Positions 47,106 to 58,890 of a stretch of 64,000 nucleotides of DNA are shown here, one piece after another. The translations under genes were made by a program, and so were the position numbers. Under the pieces are notes generated by a model. The model saw only the letters and a list, made by a program, of their open reading frames with translations, made no database searches and was not told the DNA's origin. Positions within the stretch are counted from its first letter, which is position 1; each line of letters opens with the position of its first letter. The DNA comes from Epiperipatus broadwayi (Eukaryota > Onychophora > Udeonychophora > Euonychophora > Peripatidae). The stretch covers positions 436,001 to 500,000 of the forward strand of contig JAQFVV010000205.1 of the NCBI GenBank assembly GCA_028023455.1. The letters are read 5' to 3'.

Positions 47106-47330
47106 TTGAAGTCCCAAGTGGTGTACAAAATTCGATACAACATAAACTGTCATGCAGTTTATTATGGGGAATTGCATGCCAACATGGAAATTAAATCTAT
47201 TTTCTTTGAGCATGAGTCTAAATTTGGCCCCAGTTTTGAACATCTACATGCATCATCAGCTCTGAAAGAAATAATGCTAGGCATAAAGTTAAAGATGCAT
47301 GGCATATTGCCAAAAATATACACACAATAA
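47106..47330 (+). pseudogene. GIY-YIG endonuclease remnant of the Penelope-like element
   Basis: 74 open codons. VVYKI (residues 5-9) stands for the GIY motif and VYYGE (about 18-22) for YIG; MEIKSIFFEHESKFG follows where intact enzymes have an Arg-containing helix and EH. The usual Cys pair near the GIY motif is only partly present (INCHA). The domain nicks target DNA in active elements; this copy is unlikely to work. It ends in TAA followed by a 3' region shared with 61.85-62.0 kb. Confidence 0.6.
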
Positions 47331-47480
47331 ACAAAAAGGATCCTGCAGCTCCCTTTTTAAAAAGTGGCTCATTTAAATAAACTTATTAATCCGTTATTCA
47401 AATTTTATACAAATTCCCTATCTTGTTGATTCTTTAATAAAGTCATATTCATTAATAAATGTCACAAGTTTTTTAGAAAT

Positions 47481-47744
47481 CTCTTGTATGAATATGGCTA
47501 CCAGGTAGGTGAAAACATGCTAAGTATCCTATTACAATTACTTTTCTCTATATACATTTTGTATGTATTTATTTTGAATAACTCCTTAATTATAAACCAT
47601 TCGTTATATTTTGATCTAAAAGTTCTGGATTTAAAATTCAAAATTTTAAAATTATGATTGCAAGATGTGGTTTTTCTTGGTTAAATTTAAACATTCTGTC
47701 ATAATTAGTTTTCCACAAGCATCTGAAATATCTACTTTCTTATC
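47481..47744. other. Possible 3' UTR of the Penelope-like element
   Basis: AT-rich, with no coding or tRNA-like motif, between the element and array 2. Confidence 0.35.
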
Positions 47745-48230
47745 ATCCCAGCATGCTTTGCTGCAGTGGTAGAGTAGCAGACTTTGGATCTCAAGGTCCA
47801 TGAATCGCAATATAGTCCTGTCTTTTCTGATGCTTCAACTTCTTATGAATAATGAACCATTCAATTACCATATTTCTTCTCAGGGTCCATGAATGCAGGC
47901 CATCTCTGCCACTTCTAATGCTTGAACTTTTTAAACCATTTAATTACTATATTCCTTTTAAATTTCCAGGATGCTTTGCTGAAGTGGTATAGTGGCAGTC
48001 TCTGGAGGTCAAGATCCATGGGTGGAATCCAAGTTCTGTCAATTTTGATGTTTAAACTACGAATTCCTGACAAATAAACCATTCAATCATATATTCTTTT
48101 TGAATTCCCATCATGCTTTGCTGCAGTGATAAAGTGGCAGACTGGAACTCAAGATTCATGAGTCACATCCCATACTTCTGATGTTTGAGTTCCTTGGGAA
48201 CTTCTGATCAGTATATTATTTGATCACCTT
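47745..48230 (+). repeat. Tandem array of about four T-family tRNA-like units (array 2)
   Basis: Units start near 47745, 47879 (lacking its head), 47962 and 48102. They repeat 'catgctttgctgcagtggta', 'ggtccatgaatcgcaat' and 'accattcaattaccatattt'. Same orientation and period as array 1, on the other side of the Penelope-like element. Confidence 0.7.
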
Positions 48231-50300
48231 TGTTACTGTAAAATAGTTTTCCCGGTAAATTCATTCACATGCTGTATTATTTCATTTATGATTCTCCTCC
48301 CTCAAATCAACCCATATTATCATCAGCTATAAGTATTTAAATTTTCTTTTCTTTTACAAAATGAATTATTAAAAGCAGTTGTGTTAAACTTGAATCTTCA
48401 AAATTTATTAACTGCAAGATACCACCTTACCTTTACATTTTTAATATTCCATATCAAGCAAAAACTTTATTTACTATATACTTATGTGGTCTGTGTGATT
48501 TGATATAGAGTTAGAGAGTCAAACTTTGGAAGATATTCATTAGATGGATTCCAAGTCTGACACTTCCAGCATTTGAATGTCACATGAACTCATAAAAAAT
48601 AAAGCTAAAAAAAAATTACTTTTATTACCATCACTTCCCCATCTCAATGTACATTTCTATTACTTATCTTCATCATCATCATCATAACTTACTTGATAAA
48701 GACAGATTATGCATACCAAACCAGACCACATTTTACAAATCATTTATCTTATGATTTACTTTCAAATTCCCATAAAATATATTTTCCTCTTTAAAATCAC
48801 CATTAAATTTCATTATCAGATCCTTAGTCTTTTCTAATGTATCTTTCATAATTCTTTTTATCTTCTAACTATAAGACCAATCCAATTCATTCTCTCTTTA
48901 TCATTTTCTCAAAGAAATGTTTTTTTTATTCTTTTCAGTTATTCTTTGATCCATGGAATTTAAGCATCTGAATCTTTCTTTACATTAAATCACACAATCA
49001 AATGGTTTTTTTGATCCAATATTTATAAAAACTTCAGGCTATAAGTGTTAGAAGTAGAGTCATGATTCATTAATCTTAAGATCCAGGATCTGTCATCCTA
49101 CATCTACACCAAACCCTTTAAGGATAACATAGTCCTTATACTGTTCTATGTAATCTTCTTGCATTAGTGATTTTTGAGAATTATACACCTTTATTTCAGA
49201 ATATGATGGACTTTTATGGCAGATTAACATAGTGATCATCATAAATTTGTATCCACTATTTTGATTTATGATTGATAATCCACTATCTTTAAAATTGATT
49301 TGAAATTGCTTCTTAAAAAAATCTATCTTTTTTTAATGATAGCCCTTTTATAAGATTGATAACATCATTGTCCAAAGATAAAATGACCTTCACACAAAAA
49401 GTATAGTTCAGCATAGAGTTTATTCATTATACAATATACACTATAATGTTTTGATTACAGAATTAAGATATAATTAATGTACAGTACCTTTGACAAACAA
49501 TTAGTGCTTTCATTTATCATATATGCAAAGTAAAAAAGATTTTCATCATTAACAGCTACAAATGCAAAAATATGGAAGTTTTCTTAAGTTCAATACATAA
49601 TCAAATATATACTTTGATCATATACAATAACAAAGTGCATTAATAATAAATTTTAAAATGTAAGTATTCAGAAAATATATTCATTTAATTAGTGCAGGAT
49701 TAAAAATTTGTGAAGTCTAATTTTTCCTGAGAAAAACATATGCCCATTGCAATTGTAAAATATAATTATTGTTAACTATAAGTTATTTTGAGAACAAAAA
49801 AAATAATTTCATGCATAATGCAGTTAATGATCAACCTCATATTTAAAAAATATCATTTATTTTCTTAATTTTAAATTAAAATAGTTTCACAATTTGTTTG
49901 TGACATATTCAAAACATTGGAAACTTTTATTGCAAACATAAAAAATATAGTATAGTCAAAAAAGATTCAATTATTTGCATAATTAGAAGTACAAGTATCA
50001 ACTATATATTAAATTTGTTTATCTAATTTTTATTTAATGTGAACTGCATTTATATAAAATAAATAAACTAGGAAACTATTGCTTAAATAATTAACAGCAC
50101 TGCAAAAACTTTTTTATATTTTATTGGTTAGATATTACAAAAACAAACAACTTTAATAATAGAATATAAATAGCACTAAAAATTAAAATGTATACATTGT
50201 ATTAATTTTTTTTCCTATATGCATAATTTTAACAAATTGTGCTTCAGAAAATATTCTCTGGTTAGGTAAAAAATGAATTGTAATCTGTTAATAAAAAAAT
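48231..50300. other. AT-rich region with two diverged T-like units
   Basis: Segments near 48500-48600 ('gagttagagagtcaaacttt') and near 49030-49130 ('gttagaagtagagtcatgat') resemble isolated, decayed T units. An (ATC)n run is at 48670-48683. From 49.2 to 50.3 kb I see nothing. Confidence 0.4.
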
Positions 50301-50430
50301 GTTTTATACAGCATATTCACCCACTGATATGCTTTGTAAAATATTTATTCTTTAATTAATACCTTGTTTTATACAGCATATTCACCCACTGATATGCTTT
50401 GTAAAATATTTATTCTTTAATTAATACCTT
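50301..50430 (+). repeat. Exact 65-bp tandem duplication
   Basis: 50301-50365 and 50366-50430 appear identical ('gttttatacagcatattcac' to 'tttaattaatacctt'). Confidence 0.9.
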
Positions 50431-50817
50431 TGCCAACTTCAAGCTTTATCTTTTTAATTGGGTTTTTATATATATTGAATTGAAATTAACAAATTATTAT
50501 TTTCCTTCTAGGAACTCGGTATAATTGTTTATTTTTAGGCAAAATGTTTTATTTTTGATACACTTTGGAGAGTTAATAGAGCTTCTTATCTGAGGAAAAG
50601 GTGAATTTATTCATATTATATATATATAACATTTAAATATAAGTATAGTACATATACTTCAAGGTAGATGTAATTAGAAGAGATTTAAACTCAGACTTTC
50701 ACACTCCATTTAGTCATCCACTCTATCTTATGCAACCGATATACATGCCCACATATATGTGAAAAAGATAAGTGATGTCCAATATATATTTTATGCTGAA
50801 GTGGCACTCATCAATTT

Positions 50818-51083
50818 GAGCCAGATCATCATCTCCCACAGACATATATAATCAATCTCGGTTTGTATTAAGATAGAAAATCTTCAAACTTTAATAGAGA
50901 GGTTTCAATTCTCTCCACTCTCCAACTCTTTAGCCACCTATATCATTAATGAGCCAGATCATCATCTCCCACAGACATATATAATCAATCTCGGTTTATA
51001 TTAAGATAGAAAATCTTCAAACTTTAATAGACAGGTTTCAATTCTCTCCACTCTCCTACTCTTTAGCCACCTATATCATTAAA
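50818..51083. repeat. 133-bp tandem duplication
   Basis: Both units start 'gagccagatcatcatctccc' and run through 'agccacctatatcatta'. They differ at only a few positions, so the duplication is recent relative to the repeat. Confidence 0.85.
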
Positions 51084-51136
51084 AATCTGACGATGGTATG
51101 TTCAAAGCCTTTGTTGCCAATTTTGTTGTCATACCT

Positions 51137-51229
51137 ATGTTGACTGTAAATCATTCTGATTCCTTATATGTTGATCGTAAATCATTCTGATTCCTTATAT
51201 GTTGATCGTAAATCATTCTGATTCCTCAT
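51137..51229. repeat. 31-bp unit, three tandem copies
   Basis: 'atgttgatcgtaaatcattc' plus 'tgattccttat' three times at 51137, 51168 and 51199, with CT/TC and T/C differences. Confidence 0.85.
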
Positions 51230-51239
51230 ATGTAGGACC

Positions 51240-51662
51240 TTAAGCCCACTTAAGTACACAGAAGAGGGATAGGCAGAATGCAGGCTGAATATCAATTGCA
51301 TAAAATGGAGCAGATGACTAAAGGGAGTATAAAAGTCTGGGTTTAAATTCCCTTTAATTATATCCAGTTTAATGTATATATACTAGTATTTAAAAATTAT
51401 ATATTCAGCCTGTATTCTTCCCAATTCCTCTTCTGTATATTTAAATAGGTTTAAGGTCATATGAGGGGTCAGAAGAACTTACGGTCAACATGGGTATGAT
51501 AACAAAATTAGCAAACAAGGGTTTTGAACATACCATCATTAGATTTTCAATAATGTAGATGGCTAAAGAGTCAGAGAATGGAAAGGATTGAAGCCTATCC
51601 ATTAAAGTTTGAAGATTTACTATTTTAATATAAACTGAAGGACTGATTATATATATTGTAAC
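51240..51662 (+). repeat. Family A SINE-like repeat, second subfamily, plus copy
   Basis: Reads 'gtataaaagtctgggtttaa', 'caacatgggtatgataacaa', 'taccatcattagattttcaa' and 'gcctatccattaaagtttga', the reverse complement order of 50680-51236. Together they form an inverted pair. Confidence 0.65.
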
Positions 51663-51664
51663 CA

Positions 51665-52283
51665 TACATTTTAGCATAAAATATAATAATTGATGTAACT
51701 ATTATTAAAAAATTTCTCTATCTTCTTTGGTGATTTGATTGGCTTGATTTGCACTTTGAACAGACTACTCTCTTATATTATTTTAATAAATTTAAATTTG
51801 CTTCGTTCCATATCCTAATTCATATCAGAATGTTTAACTTTTTAAAAATTTTGACAACACATTAAATTTGGTAAAATAGTATTAAAATATAATACTTTGT
51901 TTTATTTGTTTAAAGTGATCTTAAAAATTATTTCTAATGAATTAACAAAAAACCATTTGTTCAATTAAAATAAATTATTAAAAATAAATACAGTAATTGC
52001 GTAAGCGTCTCAATGTAAAAAAAAGAAAAGAGCGCTAATTTAGGAGGAGATCGTCTGTTAGTTTGTTTTTGGAGGGAGAAAAAGAAAAGAAAATGGTAAG
52101 AAGGCAAATGGTGTAGATTTGATAAGCTTATTTTAAAATAGTTTACCACAAATTTTCTATAAACGTAAAAATAATATCGTGGTATTTAATTATAAGATGA
52201 ATTGCTAAATTTAAAAGTCTGTTCAAGTCGGCTGGCCAAGTGGATCAAATCACCGGTAATAATTTCCAAATATTACATTTAAA
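51665..52283. other. Unassigned stretch upstream of a candidate exon
   Basis: A tRNA-like 'gtcggctggccaagtggatc' at 52230 resembles a Ser/Leu tRNA D-arm, but no T-arm follows. The purine-rich stretch 52019-52100 is the only other notable composition change. Confidence 0.35.
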
Positions 52284-52327
52284 ATGTCGGAGCTTCCCAG
52301 TTTAAAAGAATTAATTGCAAGAGTTTG
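52284..52327 (+). CDS. Candidate first coding exon (speculative)
   Basis: ATG at 52284 opens 14 codons, MSELPSLKELIARV, followed by TG and then a splice-donor-like GTATGT at 52328 (exon end TTTG before GT). The translated piece has an amphipathic, protein-like look and starts a repeat-free 2.7-kb stretch that could be the first intron. No downstream exon was found and I do not recognise the protein. A chance ATG plus GTATGT is a real alternative. Confidence 0.2.
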
Positions 52328-55060
52328 GTATGTTTTAAAATGTTTATTGTTCTACAATTTGGAAAATTTAAATAAGTATTTTAATTACAGAAGTTTTATA
52401 AATATGAAAATTTGTTTTTTTAAAAAAGAAGTTTAAATTAAAGTAAAATGTTAAAGTTATCAACATAGTTTAATATTTCCGTTTCTAATTCTAATAAAAT
52501 ATAGTATTGATTGATATTTAACTTTATAATGCCAGTAATATATTTGCTAGTTAATTTGTTTGCCATTTGGATAATAAACAGTCTTCAAATAATTGATCAA
52601 AGCTATTTTCTAATTTTATCGTCAGTTTTGAATGATTAAACAAAATGCTATAATTAGTGTTCTTAGATTTAAGCGTGGATAAATAAATATTAGCATGGAT
52701 GTGATAAGCTTGGAACGTTTTTGATAGAGAAATGTAGAAATTAATAACTTATGAAAAACATTTTCATTTAAATTCTGCGAGTCATGTCTTAAAATTGTTT
52801 CATGTTTATGGAGCCACGTAAAATCGTTAATCTAATAGTGATTATAATAACTAACACAAATGGATAAAATTGCATGTATGGAATTCAACTATAATTATAG
52901 CTATTACTTCGTACATTTATTGTTCGACACATTGTACATGGATTTCACGGATCATATTTGTCGTTATAAAATGCTATACAACCTAATTTGTGACACACAC
53001 ACCTGCTAAAATTCATGTATTGAGCTATAAAATGCTATACATTTAATTTATATCACACACACACCTGTTAGATTTTATGTATTTGATGAATAATTCATTA
53101 CTTTAATTTTATCGTTATATGAACTTGCATGTGAAGTTCATAAGTTATATTTTATTAAGTTTAAATTAATAGGGGTTGAATAAAATACTTATTCCAGAGA
53201 ATAGCGCTTGCGAAAAAGCTTGAAAAGTACTAAATGAATTTATGAAATGTATCAATTTTTCATGAGGTATTTTGTGAGTCTTTCCAGATTTATATTCCTA
53301 TACTAATATTACTTATATTGTATTACACATGTTTTATTTTAAGCAAGATAAGTTAGTACATTAGTTGTCCTGATTAGTGTAACATTTTATTATGCAAGAA
53401 CCCACATTTGCTAAAGTGTTAGTGTTTTCCGAATGATCAGAGTAACTGAGGAGGATGATTTTGCACTTTAATGTGAAGTAAATAGTAATGTTGTTTTATA
53501 ATGTTAAAAGGCATTAATCTGTGCCGGTGGTTAATCCGCAGATTATTTAATTGCCATTTTTTGTATTTTACACTCATTCCAGCGCTGGTGGTTAATCCGC
53601 GGAACTGTGTAATTATACGTATTACTTTATGATGGTGTATCAATCCACAAAGCGTTTAGTATTATTTAATTCCTATGTGTAGATGAACGCATCCACAGGA
53701 ATATGTTTTACTTCATAGATATAAGTTGGGCAAAGTATTTTAGTTAATCTGCTAAATCATCTTCTTCCATTGTAAGTATAATTCATAAGTTAGATCATCA
53801 AATTGTAGCAGGACATTCTATTCAAGTTACTTCATAATAATTAACTGTCGGTTGATTATTATTTACCGGAGTGTAAGTTTAAATTTTCATTTTATTTAAT
53901 GATTGCATTATAGCTAAATATTACAGATATAATATTATTTATTATATTATTATAAGTTTACGGTATGGATTTATTGAATCTGGAAATGACGTTAAATATT
54001 TCATGAGTTGATGTTGAATTTAGTATAATTTGCTCAAGATTCATTATATCAAATTGAAATAAGGTATGATTAGGTTTTTAAAACCGTACCTATGATATGT
54101 TATTGAAGAAAGTCGATGGAATTATAATTTATTTATTTTATTTGTTTATTTATGTCTTTAATTATAACATTGGAATTAATTACTTATTATTCATAAATTT
54201 GTAAATAAACGTTGATTTATAATTAAACTTACTGTGCCGTTGCTATGTGTCATTCTTAAAATCAGAAATCATAAACCTTGGATAGAGCATACATTGAAGT
54301 ACATACTATCGTCAACATGATATAAAAGTTTAGTAATGTTTTGAGAAAACATTTGGATGCTTTTAGTCTTTGGTAGTTTATGATGTGTGGGGTACAATAA
54401 AATCCCATTTACCTTTTCCATCATTTTGGCTTTGCGTAGTTGATTCTAGTATACAATATAAATTAATTATTAGACTTGTAAACAGATTTACCAAATAATG
54501 ATATGATTGAATATATTTACTTAGCATTTTAAATTGTCATTTGTCGGTATAAAAAGAGTCTCAGTGATATAGTAAACTATAAAAAAAGAACCCAAGTATT
54601 TATGTTTATTTATTGCAAAGCTTTACCTGGACTAGCATTTGTATTAAAAATCATATAGATGGTTTAAAATTTCATAATCTTATGTAGTTCCACAAATTAT
54701 GCCATCTTGTACATGGTCGGCCATCGGGTCTCATACAATAAAAATCGCAAATTAAGGTTTGAGAAATAATAACATTACACTTATAATTTGTTTACTGTAT
54801 TTTATCATACTACTATGATAGGTCTTCGCGGTACACCCTGGCTGCGATCAAATTGAATCATAAAAAGTTTATGTTAGATCATTAGTTTGGTCTGTGATAA
54901 GTTGCTCTAAATGTTGGTTGTGGTCTTTGGTGCATAAAATAGATAGCATAATATGTTTTTAGATACAGCTCTTAATAGCTGACAATGTGTAGCGGGAATT
55001 GATCAGTGAGCGAGGTCATGATTCTCAGTGCACTTACGTTATGTAGTTGGGACCATATAT
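52328..55060. other. Island without recognised mobile elements
   Basis: No TE family of this window occurs here. It contains a ~61-bp imperfect minisatellite at 52964-53088, and the motif 'ggtggttaatccgc' twice (53527 and 53588). It could be intron or intergenic DNA. Confidence 0.4.
52964..53088 (+). repeat. Two-unit 61-bp imperfect minisatellite
   Basis: 'tataaaatgctataca', a (CA)n stretch with ACCTG, and 'attcatgtatt' recur in the same order at 52965 and 53026. Confidence 0.75.
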
Positions 55061-55074
55061 ACGAGATAGAGGGT

Positions 55075-55740
55075 TACAATATATATATATATGAGATGAT
55101 GATCCAGACCAACAAATGAGTGCTGATTCAGCATGAAAGACATATACTGGAAATCATTTATCTTTTTCACATGTATGTGGTCATGTGTATCAGTTGCATA
55201 ACATGGAGCAGATGACTAAACCGAACATGAAAGCCTGGGTTCAAATCCCCTCTAATTACTTATAGCTTAAATTTTATATACTATACAGTATTTAAATGTT
55301 ACATATTCAACCTGTATTCTGCCCATCTCTCTTTTGTGTATTTAAATGGGATTAAGGTAATACATATAATGAATTAGAATGACTTATCGTTAACATGGGT
55401 ATGTCAACAAAATTGGCAAACAAGGGCTTTGATAATACCATCATTAGATTTTCAATGATATGGATGACAAAAAAGTTGGAGAGTGGAGAACATTGAAGGC
55501 TGTTCATTAAAGTTTAAAGATTTGCTATCCTAATATAAACTGAGCACTGATTATATATAAGTGTGAGAGATTATAATCCAGTCCAACTGATGAGTGCTGG
55601 CTCAGCATGAAATGCATATATTGGAGATCATTATTTTTTTATATGTACGTAGACACGTGTATTGGTTGCATAAGATGGAGCACATAATTAAAGGGATCAT
55701 GAATGTCTGGGTTCAAATCTACTCTAATTACATCAGATTA
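55075..55740 (+). repeat. Family A SINE-like repeats, two plus copies in tandem
   Basis: Copy 1 (about 55090-55560) and copy 2 (about 55560-55740) both begin near 'gatgatccagaccaacaaat' or 'ccagtccaactgatgagtgc', contain 'gtgctgattcagcatgaaag', and have 'gaaagcctgggttcaaatcc' or 'gaatgtctgggttcaaatct' as a near-consensus box B (GGGTTCAAATCC). Copy 1 retains the long body ending 'aactgagcactgattatata'. Confidence 0.7.
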
Positions 55741-55744
55741 TATG

Positions 55745-57355
55745 TATATCTTCATCAGTAATTAAATTCTAAGGAGTTAAACTTTTTATTATTATTTTTT
55801 TTGTAAATTCCTCTTTTCTATCATTTTTGAAGCTTATTTTTAAAATAATTAATATAATAATCAATTATATTATAATCATAAAAAATATATAATTATATGT
55901 ATTTTCATTGTTAAAAGCTATTTCTTAAAAAAAAGTTATTATTTTTTGAAAGAGTATGTGTATATGTCATTTTTTAATAAGCTAAAGATTTTATACGTGA
56001 TTATAATAAACATAGAATTGTAAAAATACAATTAAATATTAAATATTTATTAATTAATACAAATAAATATACAAATATTTATTTATAATATATATACTTG
56101 TTACACCGTCACTTGATACCATTGGCAAAATATAACATCTGGTTGCTGTGCTACTATTAATGTAAAGGTCTTCAAGTGACCTTCTAAGTTTTCTTATCAC
56201 TTGCAGCTGTACCATAATAATTAACCTTAATATATATGTACAGTGATACATTCAGTTGTTCAGTGACAGCTTGTTTTATAACTAATGTAGGTTCTAGTAG
56301 CTCCCCGTTCTAACATGATCTTACCTCACTGCTTTAACAATGTAGTGACAATGTGCATACTGCCATTTAAATCTGACAGTAAACTGTTATCTGACTTTAC
56401 CTACAACTGGACTATTTACAGTCAGATCTCATTCCATAATGAATGCTATCAGATTCACTGAAAATTATCTTCCATTGACCTGTATCTATTATTGGATATA
56501 TGCTATCTATTCATATATCTATTGATCTGTGGCACGAATGCTCAACCTGATCAAGATAAGACGGAATCTGGTCTAACACTAAATAACTGTAAAGATAAAA
56601 TTATATGTTCTACTATGAATGAGTGTATTTCAGAACACTCTATTAACTCTTTATTTAACTAAGGTATAAGATGTTATATAATAATCAAATTCAGTATTGT
56701 GAAAAATGACAATACAAATGTCATGGCACTATTTCCAATGAATCCCTTACATAAGTTGTGCCAAGGCCCAGCATCTCAGCCATAAATTAGAATAGGCTTG
56801 AATCTTTTATATATTAAGCAGATTTTACTTTCTTTATTCCAAAAAGTGAAAGACAATAACATCCAACTATTAACAACTTATATACATTTGAAAGTAAAGT
56901 TTGTAAAAATGAAAGTGATTATAATTTTTACTTTTTTCAATCATAATTATATATGTGCTGTTCAGGTATAAAAAGCATTGCATTTAATAGTTGTATCTGT
57001 GTTTTCTTTTCACACTTTGAAATAACACAAGTGAAATCTGCGTAGTATGTATAAGATTCAAATCTATTTTGGTTTATTGATAGTGACCTTGAGATTTGGT
57101 ACAGCTGGTGAAAGAGATTCTCTTAAAACTGATCTGGTATATTTTTTATTGTTGTAGTTCACAATTCAAAATATGGCTATATCCAACTTCTTATATCTTA
57201 TTTAAACAGTAAGTTGGTAGAATTGTGATTCAGCATGAAATGCATCTTGGGAATCATGTACTCTTTTCAGATGTTTTTATTAATGTGATTAAAATATATG
57301 TGGAGAAATGAAAAAATTATAAGTATATATTAAAATATAAACTAATATAATATTA
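55745..57355. other. AT-rich region, nothing recognised
   Basis: No gene. 57230-57290 shares 'gattcagcatgaaatgcatc' with family A and may be a small fragment. Confidence 0.4.
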
Positions 57356-57359
57356 CATG

Positions 57360-58395
57360 ACCCATTACATGATTTTAGTTTACATATTAATGTTTTAGTA
57401 GTACACTTTTTCACATTTTTATGATATTTAATGCAAGCTTTAAAAAATGATGAAAGTTACCAGATGACAGAGTTTAATAAATCCCTATACTGTACTTTCT
57501 TATTCCCAAATCTCCAGACTAGCTTTAAGTTTAAGGCTTTCACCAGTGAGGAGTGTTGGATCCTGAACAAGGTATCTGAATCTTTAGGATCTAATGTACC
57601 TTCTTCCCAGCTCCCATCATTTAACTCTATGTTATCCTATCAATCTACCACCCCAAACTGAAATCACATGACCCATCAAATATCTTTAGCTTACATATGC
57701 TGTTTTAGTAGCATACTTTTCTATCTTCTTTTTGTCACTTAATGTAAGTTTTAGAAAGCAATGTTAATTGTCAGATGACAGCTAAATCCCTATTCTGTGC
57801 TCTCCTATCTAAAATTCTAGACTAGTTTCAAGCTTAAGGCTTTCATTAGTGAGGAGCTTTGAATTTTGGAACAGTGCACCTGAATCTTTGTAACCTAATG
57901 CACCTTTCTCCCACTTCCCATTATTTATCTCAATAACTTAAAAAAACATAAATGTTTTCAATTTAAGGCAACTGGCTTGTGTAGTCATATAGGTCATGTG
58001 ATGTTTTATTGATTCACATTAAATACTGTTCACAGAGTAACGGTGACTTCAGTTACTAAAAAACTAAAGGTAACAGATTATTTAGAAATAGAACTGGATT
58101 CAGTTCTATATAATTACACAAGCAACTTGGCTTAAATTGAAAACATTTATATGTTTTTTTAGTTTGGAATTATAACTTGATAATGATTGTTGTTAGAAGA
58201 AAAATGACTCCAATTCTAAAGAACCAATTGCACTGCTCCAAGTTCCAAAGCTCCTCACTGATAAAAGCCATAAGTTTGAAACTAATCTGGGGATTTTGGA
58301 TGAGAAAGCACAAGATAGAAATTTATTAATCACCATCATCTGCCAACTATCAAAGCTTTCTGAAGCTTACAATAAATGACATAAGTAAGGTGGAC
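57360..58395. repeat. Family B foldback element with a duplicated left arm
   Basis: Two left-arm copies in tandem (about 57360-57660 and 57665-57990), both with 'gttttagtagcatactttt'-type and 'aggctttcaccagtgaggag'-type segments, are followed by a right arm (about 58090-58395) carrying 'aagctcctcactgataaaag' and 'atctggggattttggatgag'. Inner ends pair ('cttgtgtagtcatatagg' against 'tataattacacaagcaac'). Confidence 0.6.
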
Positions 58396-58439
58396 ATGTA
58401 TGCTATCAAAATATTAAAATATATAGCTTTGAAGTGTAT

Positions 58440-58890
58440 TAGTTTATAATTGGGTATTCTATAAACCAGAGAAAAGCTGACTGCTTCTATTTCCAAAATG
58501 CTTGCCGCACCATCTCAGAATCAATACATGTGTTACATAGTGAGATGGTTTAATTATTTATCTTAAAAAAATTCTTTATTGATTACTTTAATATCACAAA
58601 ATCTTGCAAACTACTTAAAACATTTTTGGAATTATTACTTCATTGCTATACCCAGAGTGAATCATTTCAAATGTTGTAGTAGCAGTTTGTCCAATTTAAA
58701 ACAAACTATGTTAGCATGTCATTCCAAGATAGTTTAAAGTAAGAAATATATTTTCACATTTTATGTCATAATTCATTATCCAGAGATTCTGGCATTTTAA
58801 AATTTTTATTGCTAATAGTTAAGCTATATCACTATGTAATGCATGTCTTGCTTCAGAGATGGCGCTGCAGATAGCTTGGAATGAGAACTA
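58440..58890. repeat. Family C dispersed repeat
   Basis: Shares 'caccatctcagaatcaatac', 'atgtgttacatag' and 'agatggcgctgcagatagct' with the copies at 33.3 and 59.6 kb. Noncoding. Confidence 0.5.

Larger units (their letters stand above)
46110..47480 (+). pseudogene. Penelope-like retroelement (RT plus GIY-YIG endonuclease), degraded
   Basis: Plus-strand pieces in the order of a Penelope-like protein: FMISQWLAE (46147 onward); CVNKIKNL..NQDYLTSLDIKEQYSSIL (RT motif A region, about 46215-46312); SNNVYYKMKEGWPMGLPLNG (motif B region, about 46420-46482); VDNVLLFL (motif C region, YVDD-like but altered, about 46538-46562); KGIKFLDLYIQQETALLNY (about 46650-46700); IKAFLCRNHNLCKFESNRK; and a C-terminal endonuclease remnant. 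Stops and frameshifts occur throughout. It sits between two arrays of T-family units in the same orientation. Related 3' sequence recurs at 61.85 kb. Assignment rests on motif order and is not confirmed by search. Confidence 0.7.
50680..51236 (-). repeat. Family A SINE-like repeat, second subfamily, internally duplicated
   Basis: Minus copy: 'ttaaactcagactttcacac', 'atgctgaagtggcactcatc', 'aagatagaaaatcttcaaac'. A 133-bp block is duplicated in tandem (50818-50950 and 50951-51083) with three or four differences. A 31-bp unit is then repeated three times (51137-51229). Confidence 0.7.

Noticed and set aside
44990-48230. CRISPR-like array
   Set aside because: The units are diverged throughout with no constant repeat and unique spacers, and the context is a eukaryotic retroelement.
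52229-52262. tRNA-Ser/Leu-like D-arm sequence
   Set aside because: No T-arm box B and no acceptor-stem pairing follow, so a tRNA gene cannot be supported.
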